Part shown: piece by piece, positions 26,569-33,668 of the stretch
Numbering within the stretch: position 1 is the first letter of the stretch
Layout: each line of letters opens with the position of its first letter
DNA from: an uncultured Paracoccaceae bacterium
GTDB lineage: Bacteria > Pseudomonadota > Alphaproteobacteria > Rhodobacterales > Rhodobacteraceae
Assembly (NCBI GenBank): GCA_934500835.1
Contig: CAKSTR010000005.1
Span: 62,001-126,000 of the forward strand
Length of the DNA stretch: 64,000 bases
Direction of reading: 5' to 3'
The notes under the pieces: generated by a model
The model's database searches: none
Told to the model about the DNA's origin: nothing
Seen by the model: the letters and a program-made list of their open reading frames with translations, nothing else
Program-made: the position numbers and the translations under genes

Positions 26569-27588
26569 TTACATGAAACTGGCGCCGACGAAGTAGAACA
26601 GCCCGCCCATCAACGCGGCGGCCGGGATGGTGATCACCCAGGCCCAGACGATGCGCCCTGCCACGCCCCAGCGGACGGCATGCACCCGCCGCGCCGAGCC
26701 GACGCCAACGATGGAGGCGGTGATCGTATGGGTGGTCGAGACCGGAATCCCCATCGCGGTGGCGCTGAACAGGGTGATCGCGCCCGCAGTCTCGGCACAG
26801 GCGCCCTGCATCGGGGTCAGACGGGTGATCTTCGATCCCATGGTGTGCACGATCCGCCAGCCGCCCAGAAGGGTTCCGATGCCCATCACGGTGAAACAGG
26901 AGAACACCACCCAGGAGGGCACGGTGAACTCTTCATAATAGCCGTTTGCAAACAGCAGGACGGCAATGATCCCCGCCGTCTTCTGCGCATCGTTCGACCC
27001 GTGACCGATGGAGTAGAGGGCCGAGGAGACCAGTTGCAGCTTGCGAAACAAGCTTTCGGCGCGCGCCGGGTTGGCCCGCACGAACAGCCAGCTGACCAAT
27101 ACGATCAGGATGATGCCCAAGATGAAGCCGGTGATCGGCGACAGCGCGATGGCGACAACGGTTTTCGAAAGCCCGCCCCAGACGATGGCGCCGAATCCTG
27201 CCTTGGCGATGCCGGCCCCGACGATCCCGCCCACCAGCGCATGCGACGACGAAGACGGAATCCCGAACCACCAGGTCAGCATGTTCCAGGCAATCGCACC
27301 CATCAGCGCGCCGAAGATCACTGCGTTGTCGACCAGATCGGGAGAGACCAGCCCGGTGCCGACGGTTGACGCCACCTTGGCCTCGAATCCGAAATGAGTC
27401 CCGATGAAATAGGCCGAGAAGTTGAAGAAGGCCGCCCAGCAGACCGCGATGAAGGGCGACAGCACCCGTGTCGAGACGATGGTCGCGATGGCATTCGCGG
27501 CGTCGTGCATCCCGTTCAGAAGGTCAAAGAACAGCGCGACCGCGATCAGGAAGACCAGGATCACGAACGAGGACGAAAAAGGGTCCAT
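26569..27588 (-). CDS. pit: PiT family inorganic phosphate transporter
   Basis: A 339-residue low-affinity phosphate permease with about eight to ten hydrophobic segments. The two inverted PHO4 signatures are seen: FDLLNGMHDAANAIAT near residue 21 and SIGHGSNDAQKTAG near 193, each followed by transmembrane helices, plus the paired GIPSSSSHAL and GIPVSTTHT loops that bind phosphate. It lies 12 bases after the DUF47 gene, its usual accessory partner, so the two form an operon. A large inverted repeat upstream of that operon may be its phosphate-responsive control site. Confidence 0.95.
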   Translation of the reverse strand: MDPFSSSFVILVFLIAVALFFDLLNGMHDAANAIATIVSTRVLSPFIAVCWAAFFNFSAYFIGTHFGFEAKVASTVGTGLVSPDLVDNAVIFGALMGAIAWNMLTWWFGIPSSSSHALVGGIVGAGIAKAGFGAIVWGGLSKTVVAIALSPITGFILGIILIVLVSWLFVRANPARAESLFRKLQLVSSALYSIGHGSNDAQKTAGIIAVLLFANGYYEEFTVPSWVVFSCFTVMGIGTLLGGWRIVHTMGSKITRLTPMQGACAETAGAITLFSATAMGIPVSTTHTITASIVGVGSARRVHAVRWGVAGRIVWAWVITIPAAALMGGLFYFVGASFM

Positions 27589-27600
27589 CCGGGCCGGTCC

Positions 27601-28245
27601 TCAGACGTGTTCGATCACGATGTCGCCCATCACATGGGCCACGTCTTCAAAGCGGTCGCAGCATTTCTCAAGGTGGTCATAGACTTGGGCGCCGACCACG
27701 AAGGCCAGCGCATCCCCGCCGGTATTGGCGCGGTACAACTGCTGCAAGCCGGCATCGTTCAACTGGTCGGACTGTTCCTCGATCCGCGAAATCTCGCCCA
27801 CCAGGGTGTGCAGGCGTGACGAGTTGGCGGCGATGTTGCGCATCAGCGGCAGTGCCTCGGCAACGATGTTGGACAGCATGATCACCCTGTCCGCCATCGC
27901 CCGCATGTTCGGCTGGAACTCGGTGATGTCGTAGAGAAGCGCGGTCTTGCCGGTCTTGTTCATCTGGTCGATGGCATCGTCCAGCGACGAGGACAGCGCC
28001 TTGATGTCCGACCGGTCGAACGGCGTGATGAAGCTGCGGCGGATCGACTGCAACACCTCGTATGAGATGTGGTCGGCCTCTTCCTCCTGCGTGGAAAGCC
28101 GGGCGCAGTTGTCGGCGGTCTTGTCGCCCCCCTCGACAATCTGACGCAGGGTCTGCGCGGCTTCCTGCGCCTTCTTCGCCTGGGCTTCGAACAGGTCGAA
28201 GAAGTTGTCAGAGCGGGGCAGGATCGCCCTGATGAACCTGAACAT
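27601..28245 (-). CDS. DUF47 family, PhoU-like accessory protein of phosphate transporter
   Basis: A 214-residue all-helical DUF47 protein. FFDLFEAQAKKAQEAAQTL near the start, then repeated amphipathic helices with acidic metal-binding residues (EEEADHISYEVL, FDRSDIKALSSSLDDAIDQM) resemble PhoU. In known cases DUF47 partners control or assist Pit phosphate transporters. First gene of the DUF47-pit operon; the ATG at 28245 is 21 bases from an 11-bp perfect inverted repeat. Confidence 0.92.
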   Translation of the reverse strand: MFRFIRAILPRSDNFFDLFEAQAKKAQEAAQTLRQIVEGGDKTADNCARLSTQEEEADHISYEVLQSIRRSFITPFDRSDIKALSSSLDDAIDQMNKTGKTALLYDITEFQPNMRAMADRVIMLSNIVAEALPLMRNIAANSSRLHTLVGEISRIEEQSDQLNDAGLQQLYRANTGGDALAFVVGAQVYDHLEKCCDRFEDVAHVMGDIVIEHV

Positions 28246-28266
28246 CGTCTTTTCCGGGATGCTGGA

Positions 28267-28295
28267 TGTAACAGTTTTGCGACTAAACTGTTACA
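28267..28295 (-). promoter_or_regulatory. 11-bp perfect inverted repeat upstream of DUF47-pit (candidate Pho-box)
   Basis: Arms TGTAACAGTTT and AAACTGTTACA separated by seven bases. Read on the minus strand it also contains CTGTAAC and CTGTTAC as direct repeats with a 22-bp period (two 11-bp turns), the spacing of PhoB sites, whose canonical unit is CTGTCAT. There is no U-tract, and it precedes rather than follows a gene, so a terminator is unlikely. PhoB binding is inferred. Confidence 0.55.
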
Positions 28296-28324
28296 GAACC
28301 GCGCGCAAGATGGTCCTTGAGTGT

Positions 28325-29242
28325 TCAGATGCCAAGATGTTCGGCCCACATCACCGCCCGCGCCAGATGGCGGGCATGGATCGGGTCATCCGGCGCAAGG
28401 CGCGGCATCACCCAGCCCACGCTGGCGCAGGTGCGCGCCAGGGTCATGGTCTCGACCAGATCGCGGTCCGAGGTGCCGTAGCCCTGCATCAACGCATCGC
28501 GGATCTCGGGATAGGCCGGCTCGTAGAGGTTTTGCGACAGGGTGGTGCCAAGGTCGTAGAGCGGAAAGCCCCAACCGGAATCGTCGAAGTCGATCAGGTA
28601 AACGGAACGGTCGTTCACCAATACGTTTTCACGCAGAACATCGGCATGGACCAGCTGAACCTGCGGCAAGGTGGCCAGCCGCTCACGCAGCGCATGGCGG
28701 GCGCGGATCAGTGTTGCGCGCTGGTCGGGGCTGGCGCCGGAGTGGTCCCAGAACCGGCCCCAGAACGGGGTCTCGCCAGTCAGCCCGTCCAGATCCCATC
28801 GCGGCCGCTGGAAATCCGGCGGCAGGGTCAGCGACTGCGTGGTGTCATGCAGCGCGCGGATCAGCCGGCCAAGCGCGGAGTGCTGCTCCAGCAGGCGCGG
28901 CAGCGGGGTGGCGAAGGGGACGCCGGCCTCGCCCAAGGGCTCGCCCTCGATCCACTCGATCGCGCTGGCGCAGCGACCGCAGGACAGGGTGATCAGCAAC
29001 CGCCCGTCCCGGTCGGGCAGGGCGGCGGGGACGTTGACGCCCCGCCCGGCCAGCGCGGCACACCACCACAGTTCCGACCGGATCGCCGCATCCGGCTGAT
29101 AGCCCTGCCGGTGCAGCCGCAACGCCGCGCGGTCCCCCGACGGCAGGCGCATCTCGAAGACCGCATTCTCGCGGTTGCGGATCAGCCGCTGCGGCTGGCC
29201 GCCCCAATGTGCCGCCGCCTCTTGCGCCAGGACTTCGATCAT
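28325..29242 (-). CDS. APH-type small-molecule kinase (hydroxylysine/ethanolamine kinase-like)
   Basis: A 305-residue aminoglycoside-phosphotransferase-fold kinase. The catalytic Brenner motif is VHADVLRENVLV near residue 202 and the metal motif LIDFDDSGWGFPLYDLG near 218; the N-lobe runs RENAVFEMRLPSGDRAALRLHR. Its start overlaps the stop of a class III enzyme with a phospholyase-type active-site sequence. In humans an APH kinase (HYKK) and class III phospholyases (PHYKPL, ETNPPL) act in sequence on phosphohydroxylysine or phosphoethanolamine, so the pair here may phosphorylate then eliminate phosphate from an amino alcohol. The substrate is inference. Confidence 0.85.
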   Translation of the reverse strand: MIEVLAQEAAAHWGGQPQRLIRNRENAVFEMRLPSGDRAALRLHRQGYQPDAAIRSELWWCAALAGRGVNVPAALPDRDGRLLITLSCGRCASAIEWIEGEPLGEAGVPFATPLPRLLEQHSALGRLIRALHDTTQSLTLPPDFQRPRWDLDGLTGETPFWGRFWDHSGASPDQRATLIRARHALRERLATLPQVQLVHADVLRENVLVNDRSVYLIDFDDSGWGFPLYDLGTTLSQNLYEPAYPEIRDALMQGYGTSDRDLVETMTLARTCASVGWVMPRLAPDDPIHARHLARAVMWAEHLGI

Positions 29243-30498
29243 GCCGACACCTTTGTCCCGGCCAAGGCTTGCGTCAGGGCATCCAGCAGAAGATCGGCAT
29301 GGTCGGTGCCAAAGGGCATCGGCGGGCGGATCTTCAGGATGTTCCGCCCGGCACCGATGACGTTCATCAGAAAGCCCCGCGCCACCATGTCTTCGACCAG
29401 TTGTGCCGCAAAAGCGGTGGCGGGCTTGCCGTCGTCGATCAACTCGGCCCCGAAGAACAGGCCATTCGCCCGCACGTCCGCCAGAAGCGGATGCCGCAGC
29501 GCCTGCAGGCGGCCCATCACATGGGCCGAGGTCCGCGCGGCCCGCTCCTGCAACCCTTCGTCGCGGATCACATCCAGCACGGCAAGGGCAGCAGCGGCCG
29601 AGACGGGATTGCCGCCAAAGGTGTTGAAGTAGCTGAAGGCATTGCGGAAATCCGCCATGATCGCCGGTGTCGTGGCGACGGCGGCCACAGGATGCCCGTT
29701 GCCCATCGGCTTGCCCATGGTCACGATGTCGGGCCGGAAGCCCAACTTGTCATGGCCCCAGAAATGGCTGCCGGCCCGGCCGAACCCCGGCTGCACCTCA
29801 TCGGCGATGATCAGCGCGCCCGCGTCGCGCAGAGCGGCCTCGGTCGGGGCCAGCCAGCCGCGGGGCAGGCTGGGCAGGCCCTCATTGGCGAACATCGGAC
29901 AGATCAGCAGGGCCGATGTGCCGAACCCTGCCGCCGCAAGCTCGGCCATCGCCGCCCGGACATGGCCGGCAAAGATCGCGCCAGCCGGGTCCGGGGTCGC
30001 CAGAGAATTCGGCGCCGGCACCAGCCGCACATTGGGCCAGCGCCCGCCAATCGGGGGCTTGCGGGTCGACAGTTGCGACACCGCCATGGTGTTGCCGTGA
30101 TAGGTGGCGTCGGTGGCGATGATCCCGGCCTTGCCTGTCGCCGCCTGCGCCATCCGCAGCGCGATGTCGTTCGCCTCGGACCCCGTGCAGGTCAGGATCG
30201 CCTGGCCGATGCCGTGGCCGAAGGTGCCGACAAGCCGCTCGATATAGTCCAGCACCAGGTCGTGCAGATAGCGGGTATGGGTGTTCAGCGTGCCCGCCTG
30301 CGCGGCAATCGCCTGCACCACGCGGGGGTGGCAATGGCCGACATGGGCGACATTGTTGTAGCAATCCAGATAGCGCTTGCCGTCGGCATCCCACAGCCAG
30401 ACGCCCTCGCCCCGGACAATGTGAACGGGAGTTCGGTAGAACGTCGGCACATTCGGCCCCATCAGACGCGCGCGCCGTTCGGCCAGCGACTCAGTCAT
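29239..30498 (-). CDS. Class III PLP enzyme, probable ammoniophospholyase
   Basis: A 419-residue class III aminotransferase-fold protein. PLP lysine K263 lies in TMGKPMGNGHPVA, with PLP aspartate in IIADEVQPGFGRAG near 231. YNNVAHVGHCHP near 48, the GKPMGNGHPVA block, YFNTFGGNPVSAA near 290 and NILKIRPPMPF near the C-terminus match the ETNPPL/PHYKPL phospholyase branch rather than ordinary transaminases (from memory of those proteins). It would release ammonia and phosphate from a phosphorylated amino alcohol made by the neighbouring kinase. Overlaps arfB upstream and the kinase downstream by four bases each. Confidence 0.86.
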   Translation of the reverse strand: MTESLAERRARLMGPNVPTFYRTPVHIVRGEGVWLWDADGKRYLDCYNNVAHVGHCHPRVVQAIAAQAGTLNTHTRYLHDLVLDYIERLVGTFGHGIGQAILTCTGSEANDIALRMAQAATGKAGIIATDATYHGNTMAVSQLSTRKPPIGGRWPNVRLVPAPNSLATPDPAGAIFAGHVRAAMAELAAAGFGTSALLICPMFANEGLPSLPRGWLAPTEAALRDAGALIIADEVQPGFGRAGSHFWGHDKLGFRPDIVTMGKPMGNGHPVAAVATTPAIMADFRNAFSYFNTFGGNPVSAAAALAVLDVIRDEGLQERAARTSAHVMGRLQALRHPLLADVRANGLFFGAELIDDGKPATAFAAQLVEDMVARGFLMNVIGAGRNILKIRPPMPFGTDHADLLLDALTQALAGTKVSA

Positions 30499-30917
30499 TC
30501 CTCATCCCCTACCTTGCCGCGCAGGGCCTTGACCTCGCCCCGCACAGTCTTTGCCACCAGCCGCCGGCGCTGGCTGCCAAGCGTCGGCTTGGTGGCGATC
30601 CGGCGCTTTGGCGCCACCAGTGCTGCGCGGATCATCTCGGCCAGCCTCTCGCGGGCGATGTCGCGGTTGCGTGCCTGGCTGCGGGTCTCATCGACCTGGA
30701 TGACAATTGCGCCCTCGACCGTCCATTTTCGCCCCGCCAGCCGTTTCAGCCGCGCTTTCACCGGCGGCGCCAGATGGGGGGACCGGTCCGCCTCGAACCG
30801 CAACTCGACCGCGGTCGAGACCTTGTTGACGTTTTGCCCGCCGGGGCCGGATGACCGCATGAAGCTTTCCGTCAGCTCCCAATCGGCAATGGCAAGGGTC
30901 TCGGTGATTTGCAGCAT
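30495..30917 (-). CDS. arfB: Alternative ribosome-rescue peptidyl-tRNA hydrolase ArfB
   Basis: A 140-residue release-factor homologue. The catalytic GGQ is in SSGPGGQNVNKVSTAVELRF near residue 26, and the C-terminal basic tail (RRRLVAKTVRGEVKALRGKVG) is the part that enters the empty mRNA channel. It rescues ribosomes stalled without a stop codon. First gene of a tightly overlapping run with the phospholyase-like enzyme and kinase, an unexpected pairing. It lies just downstream of the terminator-like hairpin of the 31-kb small locus. Confidence 0.93.
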   Translation of the reverse strand: MLQITETLAIADWELTESFMRSSGPGGQNVNKVSTAVELRFEADRSPHLAPPVKARLKRLAGRKWTVEGAIVIQVDETRSQARNRDIARERLAEMIRAALVAPKRRIATKPTLGSQRRRLVAKTVRGEVKALRGKVGDEE

Positions 30918-30954
30918 GGCGGCAAGCTAGCCGCGCCCGGGCCGCCCCACAAGA

Positions 30955-30983
30955 GAAAGGGCCGCCCTGTGGGCGACCCTTTC
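30955..30983 (-). terminator. Terminator hairpin of the 31-kb small locus
   Basis: Arms of 13 bases around a three-base loop. The single non-Watson-Crick pair is C-A on the plus strand but U-G on the minus strand, so the hairpin is better formed in minus-strand RNA, where it is followed by TCTT. This suits termination of a transcript starting near 31.17 kb, upstream of arfB. Confidence 0.6.
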
Positions 30984-31052
30984 CGAGTTCCAAGGAGATG
31001 GGCCAGTTAGGGAAAGGCCCAATCAGATGGTCTGTCTTATCGGGGATTGCCC

Positions 31053-31109
31053 CTAGAAGACACTCCTCCTGACTGTCCCGACACCACTCTCCAATATCCC
31101 TCTAGACAC
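31053..31109 (-). CDS. 18-residue micro-ORF with exceptionally strong ribosome site
   Basis: GTG start at 31109 preceded by GGAGG at a spacing of seven inside a 17-base complement of the 16S rRNA 3' end. The frame reads MSRGILESGVGTVRRSVF and stops with TAG. It is too short for composition tests, and no homologue is recognised, so translation is a hypothesis based only on the ribosome site. It could be a leader peptide of the small transcript or a stand-alone small protein. Confidence 0.4.
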   Translation of the reverse strand: MSRGILESGVGTVRRSVF

Positions 31110-31178
31110 TGGATCACCTCCTTTCAAAAGTTGCCGATAGGGGGAGCGTGACACAGATTTGGTGTTCGTCAACAGATA

Positions 31179-31799
31179 TTACGCAACCTTTGCCACAAGT
31201 CTGCCGACCATGATGCGGAATGGCACAAGTGCCACAAGCGCGATGCCCATTTTGACGCTGAAGTCGGCCACCGCCAGCGAGGCCCAGAACGGCAGCTCGG
31301 GGCCCAGGCCCAAAAGCGGCGTTGCCGCGGTGGCCCATGTGACGTCGTTCGCGGGTTCAAGGAACGAAAGCGTGGCGGAAAAGGCGGTGGGGAAGAAGAT
31401 CGCCGTGTCGAGGACCGATCCCAGCACCGTGGCGATCAGCGGCGCTTTCCACCAGCTGCGTTTGCGCAGGCGGTTGAAGATGCTGATGTCCCACAACTGG
31501 GCGGCAAGGAAGGCGGTGCCCGAGGCCAGCGCGATGCGGAAAGTGACCAGCGGGCCGAACTCTCCCATGATCCGGGTGCCGATGAAGGAACAGATCAGGC
31601 CGGTGACAAAGCCGGCCAGCACCACCCGCCGGGCAGCGGCGGGGCCTTGCAGGCGGTTGGTCAGGTCATTGACCAGAAAGGCGAAGGGATAGGTCAGCGC
31701 GCCCCAGGTCAGGTAGAATCCCAAGGGATGCTGGACAAGGATGTTGGAGGCCACAACGACGGCGGCCATGGCAAGTATGCCGGGCAGAAGACGGGTCAT
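31179..31799 (-). CDS. Queuosine precursor transporter (VUT/YhhQ family)
   Basis: A 206-residue membrane protein of the VUT family, proposed to import queuosine precursors such as preQ1/preQ0. About six hydrophobic segments; the family marks are YPFAFLVNDLTNRLQG near residue 37, LASGTAFLAAQLWDISIFNRLR near 91 and the late GSVLDTAIFF near 128. The ATG at 31799 starts the first hydrophobic helix; the open frame extends upstream through non-membrane sequence. Last of four minus-strand genes running from 35.0 kb. Confidence 0.9.
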   Translation of the reverse strand: MTRLLPGILAMAAVVVASNILVQHPLGFYLTWGALTYPFAFLVNDLTNRLQGPAAARRVVLAGFVTGLICSFIGTRIMGEFGPLVTFRIALASGTAFLAAQLWDISIFNRLRKRSWWKAPLIATVLGSVLDTAIFFPTAFSATLSFLEPANDVTWATAATPLLGLGPELPFWASLAVADFSVKMGIALVALVPFRIMVGRLVAKVA

Positions 31800-31866
31800 G
31801 TCAGGGTTCCGTTTTGACAAGGTCGCGGAGACTTGGTCCGCGGGCCTGTCCCGGGACGGCGGCGGT

Positions 31867-32784
31867 TTAGTCCTGCGTCCTGCGCCCGTCAACCGGCAGG
31901 ACATATTCCACCACCTGCTGGCGCAGGAAAAAGTGGAAATTGTCGTCCGAGACCATGGTCAGCCGGATATTTCCGGCCGCGTCCTGCCACACCGACAGCC
32001 CTTCCAGATTGTCATGGGTGCCAAGGCTGGTTTGCAGGATGACCTCTCCTGCGTCGCCGCCTTCCGGCCCGAAGCGGAAGGCCCTGACGCGCGAGGCAAA
32101 CCCCGCCAGCCCCCGGAAATCCCGCTCCAGCAGATAGAACCGGCCGTCGGGGCCGAAATCGGCACCCACGGGCAGAAAGCCGCCGTCGCGCGGGATGTCG
32201 AAGGGCTGGCTCCAGCGGGTGCCATCGAAGACGAAGACCGGGAAGGGCTGGTCCTGACGGCCGGGGCTTTCGGGCAGGGTGTAAAGCCAGCCCCGCCGGT
32301 CAATGGCCAGCGCCTCCAGCGATGAGTTGATCGGCATCCGCCGGAACGCCTGTGGCGTTGGCAGGTTGCGGGCGCTGCTGCCCAGCCCGTCATAGGCCAG
32401 CACCCGCGCCACGCCCTCGAACGAGACATAGATCGTGCCGTCCGGCGCCCAGGCGACGCCTTCGCTGTCATTGCGGCCGGCGCGCAGGGGGGCGTCCTGT
32501 TCGCCCTTCAGCGGTTGGAAAGGTTGCGCTTCGATCCCGGTGATGATGCCGTCTGCATCGCGCAGAAGCCGACCTGCGGCAATGGCCCCGCGGTCCGAAA
32601 CGGCCACGAAACGGCTGCCGTCCGGCGACAGGTCGATGGCCGATACCCCGCCAAGGCGCGGGTCATCCCCTGCCCAGCGGAAAGCCGAAAGGAAGCCCGC
32701 CGGATAGACCGAGGCGGCACTTCCCTGCAATCCGATGGCCAGAAGGGCCGCGACCGTCAGTCCGAGGTGAGAACGGCGCGGCAT
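31867..32784 (-). CDS. Esterase-like activity of phytase family protein, exported
   Basis: A 305-residue exported protein with Sec signal (MPRRSHLGLTVAALLAIGLQGSAAS) and a beta-propeller-like phytase/esterase domain: GGVSAIDLSPDGSRFVAVSDRG near 45, NDSEGVAWAPDGTIYVSFEG near 105, DNLEGLSVWQDAAGNIRLTMVSDDN near 258. Hydrolase activity is predicted for the family; the substrate is unproven. Its start lies 28 bases inside the mepA gene, so it is translated after mepA. Confidence 0.88.
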   Translation of the reverse strand: MPRRSHLGLTVAALLAIGLQGSAASVYPAGFLSAFRWAGDDPRLGGVSAIDLSPDGSRFVAVSDRGAIAAGRLLRDADGIITGIEAQPFQPLKGEQDAPLRAGRNDSEGVAWAPDGTIYVSFEGVARVLAYDGLGSSARNLPTPQAFRRMPINSSLEALAIDRRGWLYTLPESPGRQDQPFPVFVFDGTRWSQPFDIPRDGGFLPVGADFGPDGRFYLLERDFRGLAGFASRVRAFRFGPEGGDAGEVILQTSLGTHDNLEGLSVWQDAAGNIRLTMVSDDNFHFFLRQQVVEYVLPVDGRRTQD

Positions 32785-33668
32785 TGCTTCGGCAGATCGG
32801 CCATCGTGAATTCACGCGGAGTCTTCTTGCGCGGCGCGTCCTCGTCGTCCTTCTTCGGCTTTTTCGAGGGCTTCGGCGGGTTCAGGTAATCGGTGACCCA
32901 CCATGTCAGCGTGTCGTCACACCCATCGCCGCCCTTCGACAGGTCGTCCACCGTCGGGGTCTGCGTCTCGCACAGCCGCGCGCCTTTCGGGCATTTCAGC
33001 CGCACATGGAAATGCGTGTCATGCCCGGCGACGGGGCGGATCTTCTGCAGCCATTTCCTGTCGGCCCGCTTGGCGGTCTTGCAGATCTCGATCTTGATCG
33101 CGGCCGCCACGAAGATCCGGTCCACCCTTGGATCGCTTGCCGCCGCCTTCAGAAGGGCCCGCGCCCTTGGTCCCCAGTTTGCGGTCACCGACAGCTGGTC
33201 GGCCGACCGCATCGGGATCGAGGAGATGTTCTCGCGCTCCTTCGCCGACAGGTCCAGCCGCTTTGGCGCCAGCCACCATATATCGGCGTCCAGCCCGATC
33301 TGGTGGCTGGCATGTCCGCTGGTCATCGGCCCGCCGCGCGGCTGGCTGATGTCTCCGATATACAACCCCTTGCCCCAGCCAAGCGCGGCCGCCTGTTGCG
33401 ACAGGTCGACCAGAAACTCGATCATCGCCGGCTGGCCGAAATTGCGCCCGCGCGACAGGCGCATCGCCTGCCAGGTCGGTCCGGTCTGCGGCAGCTCGAC
33501 AAGGCCGGCCGCACAGCCGCGGGCGTAAGAGCCGATCGGCATCGGCTTCTGGTCCGACGGCGCATCCATCGCGCCGAACAGCTTGTTTGCCAGCTTCTCG
33601 GCCGCAACGGGCGTGGGAGAGATCAGCGTCGCGCCAAGCAGGGCAACGGCAAGGGAACGTAGGATCAT
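32757..33668 (-). CDS. mepA: Penicillin-insensitive murein endopeptidase
   Basis: A 303-residue periplasmic M74 peptidase that cuts D-Ala-meso-DAP cross-links in peptidoglycan. Signal peptide (about 1-23, ending VAAE), zinc motif SGHASHQIGLDADIW near residue 117 and second motif AGHDTHFHVRLKCP near 215. A lysine-rich tail (about 265-290, KPSKKPKKDDEDAPRKK) is an extension beyond the catalytic domain. The start overlaps the transporter stop by four bases, so it is in the same operon as the UMF1-type transporter and the esterase. Confidence 0.94.
   Translation of the reverse strand: MILRSLAVALLGATLISPTPVAAEKLANKLFGAMDAPSDQKPMPIGSYARGCAAGLVELPQTGPTWQAMRLSRGRNFGQPAMIEFLVDLSQQAAALGWGKGLYIGDISQPRGGPMTSGHASHQIGLDADIWWLAPKRLDLSAKERENISSIPMRSADQLSVTANWGPRARALLKAAASDPRVDRIFVAAAIKIEICKTAKRADRKWLQKIRPVAGHDTHFHVRLKCPKGARLCETQTPTVDDLSKGGDGCDDTLTWWVTDYLNPPKPSKKPKKDDEDAPRKKTPREFTMADLPKQCRAVLTSD

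Larger units (their letters stand above)
30955..31140 (-). ncRNA. Candidate small RNA or micro-ORF transcript
   Basis: On the minus strand this gap holds a TTGACG box (31172-31167), then GAAAGGAGGTGATCCAG (complement of the 16S rRNA 3' tail), an 18-codon reading frame, a GGGG-CAAT-CCCC hairpin, a TGGGCC/GGCCCA hairpin with 11-base loop, and the terminator at 30955. The compact promoter-structure-terminator order argues for a discrete transcript. A late CTCCTT run could pair with the ribosome site. No RNA family is recognised. Confidence 0.5.

Noticed and set aside
31109..31125. 16S rRNA fragment (CTGGATCACCTCCTTTC) considered as a pseudogene of an rRNA operon
   Set aside because: The match stops at 17 nt, no other rRNA sequence flanks it, and in minus-strand orientation it forms an ideal ribosome site before a GTG frame.
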